DNA from: Thalassomonas sp. RHCl1 | GTDB lineage: Bacteria; Pseudomonadota; Gammaproteobacteria; Enterobacterales; Alteromonadaceae | Assembly (NCBI RefSeq): GCF_947387555.1 | Contig: NZ_CANDNZ010000026.1 | Span: forward strand, 1 to 50,171 | Length of the DNA stretch: 50,171 bases | Direction: 5' to 3' | In this document: in pieces, positions 18,106-26,092 of the stretch | Layout of the letters: every line of letters begins with the position of its first letter | Numbering within the stretch: position 1 is the stretch's first letter | Made by a program: the position numbers and the translations under genes | Notes under the pieces: generated by a model | Told to the model about the DNA's origin: nothing | The model's database searches: none | What the model saw: only the letters and a program-made list of their open reading frames with translations

Positions 18106-18158
18106 TTTAACCTTTTTTAGGTTGAAATGACATAGGTCTTGATCTAGGTCAAATTAAC
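18101..18158. promoter_or_regulatory. Three NorR-type enhancer boxes
   Basis: Three GT-N7-AC elements lie between norR and hmp: GTCATTTTAAC (18101-18111, overlapping the norR start), GTTGAAATGAC (18121-18131, GTCATTTCAAC on the other strand) and GTCAAATTAAC (18148-18158). E. coli norR-norVW also uses three such sites, so cooperative NorR binding is likely. Spacing is about 20 and 27 bases between starts. Confidence 0.7.
18139..18152. promoter_or_regulatory. FNR/Dnr-type box
   Basis: TTGAT-CTAG-GTCAA matches the TTGAT-N4-(A/G)TCAA consensus of FNR and Dnr/Nnr regulators, four bases from a perfect dyad. It overlaps the third NorR box by five bases. Joint control of hmp by oxygen or NO status is suggested. 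Confidence 0.55.
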
Positions 18159-18200
18159 CTGTATTTCTTTTATGTCTTTAAAAATCAATGGAGTAACAAG

Positions 18201-18217
18201 TTGGCATACTCTGTGTT
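18201..18217 (+). promoter_or_regulatory. Sigma54-like promoter for hmp
   Basis: TTGGCATACTCTGTGTT matches the -24/-12 consensus (YTGGCACG-N4-TTGCW) at most positions, with G-T instead of G-C at -12. It sits about 47 bases before the hmp start and downstream of the NorR boxes. Confidence 0.55.
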
Positions 18218-18263
18218 ATGAGCTTGTCAGTAGTAAATTATTTTATCCTGAAAGGAAGATATC

Positions 18264-19445
18264 TTGTTAGACGCTCAAACCATTGAAATCATCAAATCCA
18301 CAGTTCCTGTTTTAAAAGTGCACGCCGACGATATTACCAAGGCATTTTACCCGCTACTGTTTTCCCAGCACCCTGATGTCGTGCCTTATTTCAATCAAAC
18401 CAACCAGGGCAAGGGCACCCAGCCAAAAGCCCTGGCCAATGCCGTTGTTGCTTATGGCGCCAATATTGATGCCTTAGGTAATTTAAGCGAAACCGTGAGT
18501 AAAATAGTACAAAAGCATGTCGCTCTCGGTATTGAGCCCTCACAATACGATGCTGTCGGCAGTTGTTTATTACAGGCGATAAAAGCGGTATTAGGTGATG
18601 CTGCCACCGAAGAAGTGATTACTGCCTGGGGTAAAGCCTATGGCCAGCTGGCAGATTTGCTTATTGCTGCAGAAGAGTCTCTATATGCGGAAAATGAAAA
18701 TAAACCGGGGGGATGGCGTGGTGAGCGTGAGTTTACCCTGGCCAAACGCATTGATGAAAGTGCAGTGATCACCTCTTTCTATTTTGAGCCGGTAGACGGT
18801 AAAGGCGTACCCCTTTTCGAACCGGGACAATTTTTGACCATTATTTTAGATGATGTCGACGGTGCCCGGCTGAGAAGAAACTACAGCTTGTCAGATGCGC
18901 CCGGCAGCCATTATTTACGTATCAGTGTCAAACGCGAACCGGATGGGGCGGTATCAAATCACCTGCACAGCAAACTTAATCCCGGAGACAAGGTTAAATT
19001 AACACACCCGAGCGGAGATTTTACCTTACGTAAAAACAATAAGCCGTTAGTGCTGTTAACCGGCGGTGTCGGTATTACCCCTGCCATCAGTATGCTCAAC
19101 AGTGAAGCGGGATCCGGGCGGGATATACGTTTTATCCATGCGGCATTAAACTCTAATGTGCATGCCTTTAAGGCACATGTTGATCAACTGGCATCTGAGC
19201 ATGAGCATATTTCGCCTTTATATGTTTACAGCAACCCGGAAAAAAATTGTCAGCCCCACGCCACAGGTTTTATTACCGAAGAATTAGTCGCCCGGCAATT
19301 ACCACAAGATCGTGATGTCGAATTATATTTTCTCGGTCCGGTGCCCTTTATGCGGGCGGCACTGAAAATCGCCAAGAACCTCGGCTTACCTGATTCTCAG
19401 GTACATTATGAGTTTTTTGGTCCGAGTGAAGAGTTAATCGCTTAA
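18264..19445 (+). CDS. hmp: Flavohemoprotein, NO dioxygenase
   Basis: The 393-aa enzyme oxidises NO to nitrate using O2 and NAD(P)H. Residues 1-135 form the globin domain (heme-ligand His in QKHVALGI), about 150-255 the FAD domain (RRNYSLSDAPGS), and 260-390 the NAD domain (LLTGGVGITPAI). The start is TTG, preceded by AAAGGAAG; the N-terminus MLDAQTIEIIKSTVP is closely like that of E. coli Hmp, which supports this start. NorR, encoded divergently, is the likely activator. Downstream comes the HPP gene. Cytoplasmic. Confidence 0.95.
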   Translation: MLDAQTIEIIKSTVPVLKVHADDITKAFYPLLFSQHPDVVPYFNQTNQGKGTQPKALANAVVAYGANIDALGNLSETVSKIVQKHVALGIEPSQYDAVGSCLLQAIKAVLGDAATEEVITAWGKAYGQLADLLIAAEESLYAENENKPGGWRGEREFTLAKRIDESAVITSFYFEPVDGKGVPLFEPGQFLTIILDDVDGARLRRNYSLSDAPGSHYLRISVKREPDGAVSNHLHSKLNPGDKVKLTHPSGDFTLRKNNKPLVLLTGGVGITPAISMLNSEAGSGRDIRFIHAALNSNVHAFKAHVDQLASEHEHISPLYVYSNPEKNCQPHATGFITEELVARQLPQDRDVELYFLGPVPFMRAALKIAKNLGLPDSQVHYEFFGPSEELIA

Positions 19446-19537
19446 GAGGTATTTTTTTACTATGGGCGGCAGGAGCCAATCAACCCCCGGGCCTTGGCAA
19501 ACGGATTTACCTGGCTCCTGAAACAGCGAATATCTTC

Positions 19538-20089
19538 ATGAAAACAAAGCTACCCGCCTGGTGGAAAACGCTGGGCATACAAGATGCCACAGCATCAAGA
19601 GAGCAATTGTTCCTTGCCCTCGGTGGATTTTTAAGTATTTTTATCGTTTTTTTTGTTAGTTATAAAGTTACCGGCCTTAAAGGGGCCGGTGCCATTTTAC
19701 CTTCAATGGGAGCGGCGATAGTACTGTTGATGGCAGCGCCCAAAGCAATCTTTTCCAGGCCCTGGGCCTTATTTACCGGTAATGTATTATCTGCTGTCGT
19801 CGGCGTTTGCTGTTATCAGTGGATAGGAGATAATTTTATTGCTGCCGGTAGTGCTGTCGGTTTGGCTATGCTGGCGATGTTCGCTAGTCGATGTCTCCAT
19901 CCCCCGGGCGGGGCAACGGCCTTAGCTGCCGTGGTGGGAGGAGATGTTATTCACGAATTAGGTTTTTATTATGTATTAACGCCGACTCTCCTGAATTGCT
20001 TCATTATTTTTTTAGTCAGTTATAGCGTTAACCAGTTAATCGGCAAGCGCCTTTATCCTAAGCAAACGCAAGCTTCAGGCACAAGTTGA
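19538..20089 (+). CDS. HPP-family membrane protein
   Basis: The 183-aa integral membrane protein has four to five hydrophobic segments and the family motif CLHPPGGATALAAVVGG (about 123-139). HPP proteins are implicated in nitrite or nitrosative transport in plants and cyanobacteria. It lies 92 bases after hmp on the same strand. In the intervening leader, CAGGAGCCA (19470-19478) pairs with TGGCTCCTG (19512-19520), just before the start, which may affect expression. A nitrogen-oxide role is inferred from the neighbour. Confidence 0.85.
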   Translation: MKTKLPAWWKTLGIQDATASREQLFLALGGFLSIFIVFFVSYKVTGLKGAGAILPSMGAAIVLLMAAPKAIFSRPWALFTGNVLSAVVGVCCYQWIGDNFIAAGSAVGLAMLAMFASRCLHPPGGATALAAVVGGDVIHELGFYYVLTPTLLNCFIIFLVSYSVNQLIGKRLYPKQTQASGTS

Positions 20090-20106
20090 TTTTATTGAGA
20101 GCTGAT

Positions 20107-20144
20107 ATAAACCGGTATCCGGGGTGGACCCTTGCCCGGTTTAT
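20107..20144. terminator. Inverted repeat between convergent genes
   Basis: ATAAACCGG (20107-20115) pairs with CCGGTTTAT (20136-20144), with a possible inner GGGT/ACCC pairing. It lies between the convergent HPP gene and the hypothetical at 20144 and may terminate both. Confidence 0.45.
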
Positions 20145-20488
20145 TAATGGTTGAAGCGGTGATTCCATTTGCCATTATTTTCTTTTTGGCAATTTTCTTC
20201 GGTATCGAATCTTACCCGTTGTTTGATGTCCCGAATCTTGAGCCCGGCAGATGCCAGCTCTTTATCTATTAAGCCGATCAAGTAGCTATCTTTGTGCTCC
20301 GTTCTGGCATCAGAAAGTTCGCTATTGGTATTAAAAACACAGACCACAGCAAGGGAGCCGGGGAATGAGTTGTAATTGACAAAATGTGTTAACCAGATAA
20401 AACCGGCCACTTCATCAAGGGCTGTTTCACAAACCTTGGTCAGCGCCTCTCTTAGTATTTTATCTAATTTCTTGTCGCTTTTTTTCAT
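20144..20488 (-). CDS. Conserved hypothetical protein
   Basis: The 114-aa protein starts MKKSDKKLDKILREALTKVCETAL and has a compact mixed fold with HFVNYNSFPGSLAVVCVFNT. I recall similar short proteins in Shewanella and Vibrio with no established function. It has no signal peptide or membrane segment. It is upstream on the same strand of nothing obvious, and 47 bases downstream of the DsbA-like gene, so it may be cotranscribed with it. Confidence 0.65.
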   Translation of the reverse strand: MKKSDKKLDKILREALTKVCETALDEVAGFIWLTHFVNYNSFPGSLAVVCVFNTNSELSDARTEHKDSYLIGLIDKELASAGLKIRDIKQRVRFDTEENCQKENNGKWNHRFNH

Positions 20489-20535
20489 ATAGTTGTTACC
20501 TAAGTGCGCAGTGCTGCATTTCTCCTTGCAGGCAA

Positions 20536-21171
20536 TTATAAAAGAGCTGATGTCTTGTTTTGTAAATGGCTTATGATGCTGTCATAGCTGGTTTGCCAGT
20601 GATGGTAATCAAGTGCAATCGGTACTTGCTCGTCATCTGTTGCTAAGACCAGTGACGGAAAGCCTTGGATAGGTAGTTTTCTGGCAGCAGCAATTTCATC
20701 CGTTAACTTTTGCTCAATGTCGTGACTTGTCAGCTGCTCTTTAAACTGAGCTTTATCAAGACCTATTGTGGCAGCAATATCAGCCAGGGTGTCGAGTTCA
20801 GAAGGATTCTTTGCCTGCAGATAATAGGCTTGCTGAATAGCCAGGTACATGGCCTGCTCTTTATCATATTCACGGGCGATGATCACCGCCCGGCATGCCG
20901 GATAGGTTGAACGTCTCGGACGGCAGCGGGACCAGAAGTCGAAATTAAACTCTGTGCCCAGTTGTTGGGAGATTTTATGCCAGGTTTGCTGCAAAAATGT
21001 TTGCATCTCATCAGGCATAGGGGCATCACTATCCGGTGCTAATCCCCCGAGGCGATATTGGATCTCTACCCTTGTTTTCAGCTTTTCCTGCAAAGTCTGC
21101 CAGGTAGGGCGATAACCCCAGCACCAGCTGCACATAGGATCGTAAACATAATATAAAACAGGTTTTTTCAT
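20536..21171 (-). CDS. DsbA/FrnE-family thioredoxin-fold protein
   Basis: The 211-aa protein has the DsbA-family opening YYVYDPMCSWCWGYRPTW with a CSWC-type redox pair, an inserted helical domain, and the cis-Pro loop IQGFPSLVLA. No signal peptide is present, so it is a cytoplasmic FrnE/2-hydroxychromene-isomerase-like member rather than a periplasmic DsbA. Such proteins reduce or oxidise thiols or handle glutathione adducts. It sits about 340 bases from the edge of the peptide cluster, divergent from the GT4 gene. A role in that cluster is possible but not shown. Confidence 0.82.
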   Translation of the reverse strand: MKKPVLYYVYDPMCSWCWGYRPTWQTLQEKLKTRVEIQYRLGGLAPDSDAPMPDEMQTFLQQTWHKISQQLGTEFNFDFWSRCRPRRSTYPACRAVIIAREYDKEQAMYLAIQQAYYLQAKNPSELDTLADIAATIGLDKAQFKEQLTSHDIEQKLTDEIAAARKLPIQGFPSLVLATDDEQVPIALDYHHWQTSYDSIISHLQNKTSALL

Positions 21172-21506
21172 AAAGTTATTCCGTTTAACCGCACATGTTG
21201 AAAGTTAAGCATCCGCCAGACACCGCCTCTAGTAAAGGTAAAAAGCCCCGGGCGGGGTAATGATACTGATTATTGCCGTGCTTGTATGCCGAAGAATCTC
21301 TGCTATTTGATTTGTGTGACTAAATTTTGTTAATGATATGATAATAAATTAATAATATTTTGCTTCTGTTGTGGTTATTAGCAATAATGGATTGCTCAAA
21401 GGCTTGGCCTGTTGATGGGCTGATTTTGCCTGTACGGCAAGTATTGGTGCCCTGGCATTGCCCGGGCGCTAAGCCGGCAGTAGATATTAAATGAAGGAGA
21501 ATTTAT
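21172..21506. other. Non-coding divergent region
   Basis: No gene is seen. A GC-rich hairpin CCCCG-GG-CGGGG lies at 21246-21257. The region should hold promoters for the DsbA-like gene (leftward) and the GT4 gene (rightward); the latter has a ribosome site AAGGAG just before its ATG. Confidence 0.5.
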
Positions 21507-22694
21507 ATGGGATTGACTGTTGCTATTTTGGGTAAGTTTCCGCCTATTTCCGGTCAAGTGAGTACCTTGAACCTTTGGTTAGCCAATGGATTAGCTGAAA
21601 AAGGGGCAAAGGTTGTTGTTTGTACCGACGCCTATTACCCGCGTAAACAGTCGATACGCGCATCGCGCGATGAGAGTGATTCCGATATCTGGCGTGAGCT
21701 TCACCCCGGTGTTTCTGTGGTTTATGCAGCCCATTTGAGTGATTCGGTATTCCTGCCTTTTTCTGAGCTGGGTTATGTTTCTTATCTGGCACAGGCACGA
21801 AAGACCATTTTGGCGCACAAACCCGATGTGATCTTCTCCCATTATCTGGAGCCCTACGCCCTGGCCGGCAGTCAAATCGCAGATGAGCTGGGGATCCCGC
21901 ATGTGGTGACCCATGCCGGCAGTGATATTGTTCGTTTGTGTGGCTCAGAAGATTTGCGGACCTTATATCGCTCGGTATTGAGAAATGTCACTTATTTTGT
22001 CCCCAAATCCCGGATTGCCGGGGATGTTTTCGCCGAATATTGTCCTACCCGTACGGTATCTCCCTATTTGCCCGATCCCAGGTATTTTAACGGCAACAAC
22101 AAAGCCGGTACCCGGGATTGGGGCAACCAGGATGAACCTGTTTTTGGTTTTTACGGCAAGTTTGTCCACGGTAAAAAACTTGATGATATCATCCAGGCGT
22201 TTCGTCACTATCGCCAAAGGTACGGCAAAGGTCGGTTATTGTTTGTCGGCGGGGAGATCGGCGGTAAGTTTCATCTTAGCGAATATCTTGATGAGTCCCA
22301 AGATGAGGCGATTGAGGTTCGCCGCTTTATCCCTAACTGGGAAGTACCGCGTTTACTGAACAGTTTAACGTGTCTGGTTTATACCAAGTCCAGTTATAAA
22401 GTGGCGCAACATGCGGCGATCATCCTGCGTGAAGCCGTCGCCTGCAATACTCCTGTGATTGCCACCCAGGAATCCTTGCTTGGATGTCCGGATTCCCTAA
22501 TGGAATATGCGCAATTTAATTTTGTTGAACCCGATGCCGGGGCAGAGGCGCTTAGTTTTGCCATGGCTGAAATGGTTGAAGTTGGCCGCAGCGCAGCAAA
22601 AGCAGGTCATGAAGAATATTTTCAGCGCGGCTACGCACAATATGTGGACTCCTGGTACCAGTGTCTGCTTGATGCCGCGGGCCAGAAAAAGTAA
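21507..22694 (+). CDS. GT4-family glycosyltransferase
   Basis: The 395-aa enzyme has the GT-B layout: an N-terminal Rossmann half (VAILGKFPPISGQVSTLNLWLANGLAEKGAKVVV), and a C-terminal half with VFGFYGKFVHGKKLDDIIQAF, GRLLFVGGEIGGK and the nucleotide-sugar region VAQHAAIILREAVACNTPVIAT, where the EX7E-type Glu lies. The family transfers a sugar from UDP/GDP-sugars with retention. It is convergent with the sulfotransferase gene and separated from it by a hairpin. I regard it as the probable edge of the peptide cluster; sugar and acceptor are unknown. Confidence 0.85.
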   Translation: MGLTVAILGKFPPISGQVSTLNLWLANGLAEKGAKVVVCTDAYYPRKQSIRASRDESDSDIWRELHPGVSVVYAAHLSDSVFLPFSELGYVSYLAQARKTILAHKPDVIFSHYLEPYALAGSQIADELGIPHVVTHAGSDIVRLCGSEDLRTLYRSVLRNVTYFVPKSRIAGDVFAEYCPTRTVSPYLPDPRYFNGNNKAGTRDWGNQDEPVFGFYGKFVHGKKLDDIIQAFRHYRQRYGKGRLLFVGGEIGGKFHLSEYLDESQDEAIEVRRFIPNWEVPRLLNSLTCLVYTKSSYKVAQHAAIILREAVACNTPVIATQESLLGCPDSLMEYAQFNFVEPDAGAEALSFAMAEMVEVGRSAAKAGHEEYFQRGYAQYVDSWYQCLLDAAGQKK

Positions 22695-22719
22695 GCGGGC
22701 AAAAAGCAGTGATGCAATG

Positions 22720-22737
22720 GGGCAGGCTTGCCTGCCC
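22720..22737. terminator. Hairpin between convergent genes
   Basis: GGGCAGGC (22720-22727) and GCCTGCCC (22730-22737) make an 8-bp GC stem followed by TTT on the plus strand. It lies after the GT4 stop and before the convergent Stf0 stop. Confidence 0.5.
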
Positions 22738-22764
22738 TTTCGCTGGGCGGGTATATCATTTCGC

Positions 22765-23598
22765 CTAAGTTTCTACAGGAAAAGCCCCCGACCAGTTGCC
22801 GACATAACCGGGAAAGTCAGCGCTCAGGGCCTGCATATCCATGTCCCGGTAACCAAGGCGTTGATAGTCTTCGTTAAACCGCTGCTGCCAGAGTTTACTT
22901 TCCTTGTTACCCTGCACATGGATATCCGGCAGGGTCACTGGAGTGCTGTCTTTGCTATCCGCCCCCAGAAAAGTGCTGATTTTATCAATCGTGCTCTCGG
23001 TATCTTTTGCCAGCTCTTCATAAGTGACAGATATGGTTTTGCTTTGTTGCTTGTTGAAATATTGCTGCCAACCCTCTTCCTGCCAGCGCAGATATTCACG
23101 ACATTTTAGAATATGCCGGTAAACATATTTAGGCTGCTGTTTTTTTTCGGCGCTGGCAACCCAGGAGTGGGTTTGCATCGAGCGCGACAATGACACTGCC
23201 TGGGCGGTTTTGTTATCCCGGGTAAGAAACACATAAGCCGTGGGGGCAAGTGCTTGCAGCATTTCAGGATGAGCAGCTTGTAGTGCCACACGGTGCGACC
23301 AGAATAATTTACAAGCAAAAATACCATTGGCTGATGTGCGCCACGTTTTCAACTGTTCCAGATATTCACGGCTGTTTTGTGCCCCGAACCGGCGGGCCAG
23401 TTGATGGCGGTAAGGCAGGTTCAGATATTCGGTGGGACCGCCGAGTACGCCGGTTTGCCACAACTTCAGGCCCAGCAGGGTGCTGCCGCTGCGTGGTGTG
23501 GTGGCAATAATATAAGTACTCAGCGGTTTGTCAGGCCGCCGGGCATAGTCATAATGTTTGCTATAAAGATCATTAAGATGTCCGATCGACATTATCAA
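22765..23598 (-). CDS. Stf0-family sulfotransferase
   Basis: The 277-aa enzyme has the 5'-phosphosulfate-binding loop TTPRSGSTLLG (about 32-42), then a Stf0-type start (GLKLWQTGVLGGPTEYLN) and the mid-protein FLTRDNKTAQAVSLSRSMQT for 3'-phosphate binding. Stf0 enzymes move sulfate from PAPS to a hydroxyl, classically on trehalose in mycobacteria, but many are in biosynthetic clusters. It is the last gene of the leftward arm, 52 bases after the acid ligase. It implies that the cluster's product is sulfated on a sugar or hydroxylated acyl group, which is inference. Confidence 0.88.
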   Translation of the reverse strand: MIMSIGHLNDLYSKHYDYARRPDKPLSTYIIATTPRSGSTLLGLKLWQTGVLGGPTEYLNLPYRHQLARRFGAQNSREYLEQLKTWRTSANGIFACKLFWSHRVALQAAHPEMLQALAPTAYVFLTRDNKTAQAVSLSRSMQTHSWVASAEKKQQPKYVYRHILKCREYLRWQEEGWQQYFNKQQSKTISVTYEELAKDTESTIDKISTFLGADSKDSTPVTLPDIHVQGNKESKLWQQRFNEDYQRLGYRDMDMQALSADFPGYVGNWSGAFPVET

Positions 23599-23650
23599 GT
23601 TTCCTGTGTATCTTTAGCGGCTGTTGTTATTTCCAAGCCTGAATCCAGAC

Positions 23651-25225
23651 TCAGCACTGATAGGCAAATTCAAGTTGAGTATGGGACTTGAGCTTTTGCC
23701 GGTGCAGCTTGCCGGTTGCTGTTCTTGGCAAGCTGGAAACAAATTCTATTTGCTGGATATGATGTGAGGGGGTCTGCTCGAAAGCCTGACTTACCGTTAT
23801 AAGGATCTCATCGCGTATGCGCCGGGTTGGCCGTGTTCCCTCAACTAATAAGATAAAGGCTTTAAGCTGGATCACCCCGTCGCTGTCGGGATGACCTACC
23901 ACCACAGACTCGGCAACCTTGTCTACCTTTTGGATCTCGGCTTCGACGCTAAGTGGGTTAACCCAGTCGCCGCAGCCCACTTTTAGCAGATCGTCGCGCC
24001 GTCCCTGGAGAAAATAATAACCGTCCTGATCCCGGGTGAAGAGATCCCCGGTACGCACCCAGCCATCGCGAATGCGCTCAGCAGTTGCTATGGGATCTTG
24101 CCAATATTCCCGGCAGACACTGTCTCCCTTGAACCAGAGCTCGCCGGTTTCTCCTTCTTCAACCGGGGTTAATTCCGGCCCGCCAAGCAGCTGTACCTGA
24201 TAACCTGACAGGGGTTTACCCAGGCTGCCAAGTTTTGAGGCATCCGGAGTATTGGAAATAAAAATGGCATTGGCTTCCGTGGTGCCGTAGCCGTCGAGCA
24301 GGGGCACGCCGGGAAAAACCTCTTGCCAGCGCTGTGCCAGTGTCGGGCTTAATTTTTCACCGGCAACAACCGCCAGTCTCAGTTTGTTAAACGGGCCGTC
24401 GGGGCCGCTTTCCAGCATAGCCACCAGGTTTCTCGGCTGGCCGATAAAAATTGTCGGCGGCTGTAGCCGGGCAGTTTGTTCAAGCACTTCCTGGGTCGGT
24501 ACCGGCTCTATCAGTATTGAGGCGGCGCCGGATAATAAGGGAAAGACCAGGTTGCAGCCCAGAGCGTAGCCAAAAGAAAGTTTAGGTACGCACAGCACTA
24601 TATCATCACTTTGATATTTCACTACCGGATCGGCATAGGCTGCGGCACAGTGCAAAAGATCGATATGGCGGTGGGGAATGCCTTTTGCCGCCCCGGTAGA
24701 GCCTGAGCTGAACAAGATATAGGCGAGATCATCACCGGTGCGCTCAACCACTTCAAAGGGGGCATCGGTGGTTTGATCAAGAAATGGCGTACGGCTTTGG
24801 CAATCGATAAAGAGCAATTGGCAGTTTTCAAGCGCTTCAAGGGAGGCGCTTGTTGCCGCCAGGGCAAGCTTACAGTCGGTTTTATCTATGATATGCTGAG
24901 CTGCCTGCTGCGACAGCCCCGGGGCGGCCGGGACGGCAACGGCGCCAACCGACATGATACCGAAGAAAGCGCCGACAAAGCCGATAGAGTCGGGCATCGC
25001 CATCAGCACCCGTTCTCCCGGACGGATATCAAGGGCGGCAAGTTGTCTGGCGTAACCGGTGGCAATATCCGCCACTTCCCGGTAGCTGAATGCTTGTCCG
25101 TCAACCAATAAAGCGGTGCGATCTTCATGGCGTTTTGCCTGAGCAAACAAGGCGGTTGTCGCCAGGTTGTTGGCGGTTTGTGTTTTATTCATCTTGCTAA
25201 ATGTCTCCAGTTTTCGCGTGTCCAT
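23651..25225 (-). CDS. AMP-forming acid ligase (benzoate-CoA-ligase type)
   Basis: The 524-aa enzyme belongs to the ANL superfamily: it activates a carboxylic acid as the acyl-AMP. Motifs are ILFSSGSTGAAKGIPHRH (P-loop-like A3), LDGYGTTEANAI (A5), VRTGDLFTRDQDGYYFLQGRRDD (A7/A8) and the catalytic-Lys end PRTATGKLHR (A10). The style matches benzoate- and 4-coumarate-CoA ligases. No carrier protein is fused or adjacent, so the acyl acceptor is CoA or another gene's product. It resembles the ligase at 34470-36032 (shared HxDxLxCA after A3), so the two arms carry paralogues. A Met at codon 12 is an alternative start. Confidence 0.88.
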   Translation of the reverse strand: MDTRKLETFSKMNKTQTANNLATTALFAQAKRHEDRTALLVDGQAFSYREVADIATGYARQLAALDIRPGERVLMAMPDSIGFVGAFFGIMSVGAVAVPAAPGLSQQAAQHIIDKTDCKLALAATSASLEALENCQLLFIDCQSRTPFLDQTTDAPFEVVERTGDDLAYILFSSGSTGAAKGIPHRHIDLLHCAAAYADPVVKYQSDDIVLCVPKLSFGYALGCNLVFPLLSGAASILIEPVPTQEVLEQTARLQPPTIFIGQPRNLVAMLESGPDGPFNKLRLAVVAGEKLSPTLAQRWQEVFPGVPLLDGYGTTEANAIFISNTPDASKLGSLGKPLSGYQVQLLGGPELTPVEEGETGELWFKGDSVCREYWQDPIATAERIRDGWVRTGDLFTRDQDGYYFLQGRRDDLLKVGCGDWVNPLSVEAEIQKVDKVAESVVVGHPDSDGVIQLKAFILLVEGTRPTRRIRDEILITVSQAFEQTPSHHIQQIEFVSSLPRTATGKLHRQKLKSHTQLEFAYQC

Positions 25226-25279
25226 TCGCCTGATCCCCTGTGCCCGTAGCGCAAGGGATGGCAGGTAAGAACAACGCCG

Positions 25280-26092
25280 CTAGTTCTGCACTTTTGCTGC
25301 TTTGGGTGCAAGCCTGCTGTTATTTTCAAAACCTGCCATCAGCCAGCCGCCAACGGGAGTGAGAATATCACGCGCCAATAACGCAAGGGCTTGGGGCTTA
25401 TTCTCCAGCAGTTCATTGTAGGCCTGGCGCAAGCGCCGGTTAATGTCGGGCGCCGCCGCTTCCAGGTGGTTGGCCAGGTGCTTGCCGCGGTGGGAAAAGG
25501 CCCCTTGTTGTTTGAGCAGCAAAGAAGAGAGCGGCGTAAACAGTGCCATACCCGCCATCAGTGCCTGATCTTCCGTCTTACTGCGGCAGAGCTCTGAAAC
25601 CAGGCTGGTGACCGATGAACGGATAATATTGATTTGCTGTGCCGGCGGGGCGTCCGGGCCGGTTTCAAGCAGGGTACTTGCCGCCTGCCTGGCCTGGGTA
25701 CTGTCTTGCCATTTATCGATAACCACTTCTCCCAGGGCTAAAGCGCTGACGATCCAGTCATTGCCGCTATGGCGGGCATTGGCCAGCAAGTCCTGGATAT
25801 GATCGGCGCCGGTCTCGATAACATCAAGGCAGTAACCCTGATGAGAAGCAATATGCTTGCGGATGCCAGCAAAATTTCTGCGCACCACCATAACATCTAT
25901 ATCTGAGTAGGGGGTCATTTTTCCTGTGGTGGCGGAGCCGTGGATGAGCAGCAAGATCACATCAGGGATTTGCGCTTGTATATAGTCACTGACCAGGGTT
26001 TTGAGTGCCTTAGCGGACAGGGATTTTTTCCGGCTTGCGCTGTCGGGGTAGATCTCCGCCAGCAGTGTCGCCATAGTGTCACTATGATGCAT
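25280..26092 (-). CDS. MNT-type nucleotidyltransferase-domain protein
   Basis: The 270-aa protein has a minimal nucleotidyltransferase domain: LLIHGSATTGKMTPYSDIDVMVV gives the GSx10DxD metal-binding pattern, followed by a helical C-terminal region (about 130-260). Such domains transfer NMP to small molecules (e.g. aminoglycosides) or proteins. Its start overlaps the stop of the S9-like gene by 11 bases, so it is translationally coupled and probably works on the same product or in self-protection. Substrate unknown. Confidence 0.8.
   Translation of the reverse strand: MHHSDTMATLLAEIYPDSASRKKSLSAKALKTLVSDYIQAQIPDVILLLIHGSATTGKMTPYSDIDVMVVRRNFAGIRKHIASHQGYCLDVIETGADHIQDLLANARHSGNDWIVSALALGEVVIDKWQDSTQARQAASTLLETGPDAPPAQQINIIRSSVTSLVSELCRSKTEDQALMAGMALFTPLSSLLLKQQGAFSHRGKHLANHLEAAAPDINRRLRQAYNELLENKPQALALLARDILTPVGGWLMAGFENNSRLAPKAAKVQN

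Noticed and set aside
20536-21171. DsbA-like gene as a member of the peptide cluster
   Set aside because: It is divergent from the cluster edge, separated by more than 300 bases and common in unrelated genomes; kept as a neighbour only.
21172-21506. Riboswitch upstream of the GT4 gene
   Set aside because: Only a simple GC hairpin; no known aptamer pattern recognised.
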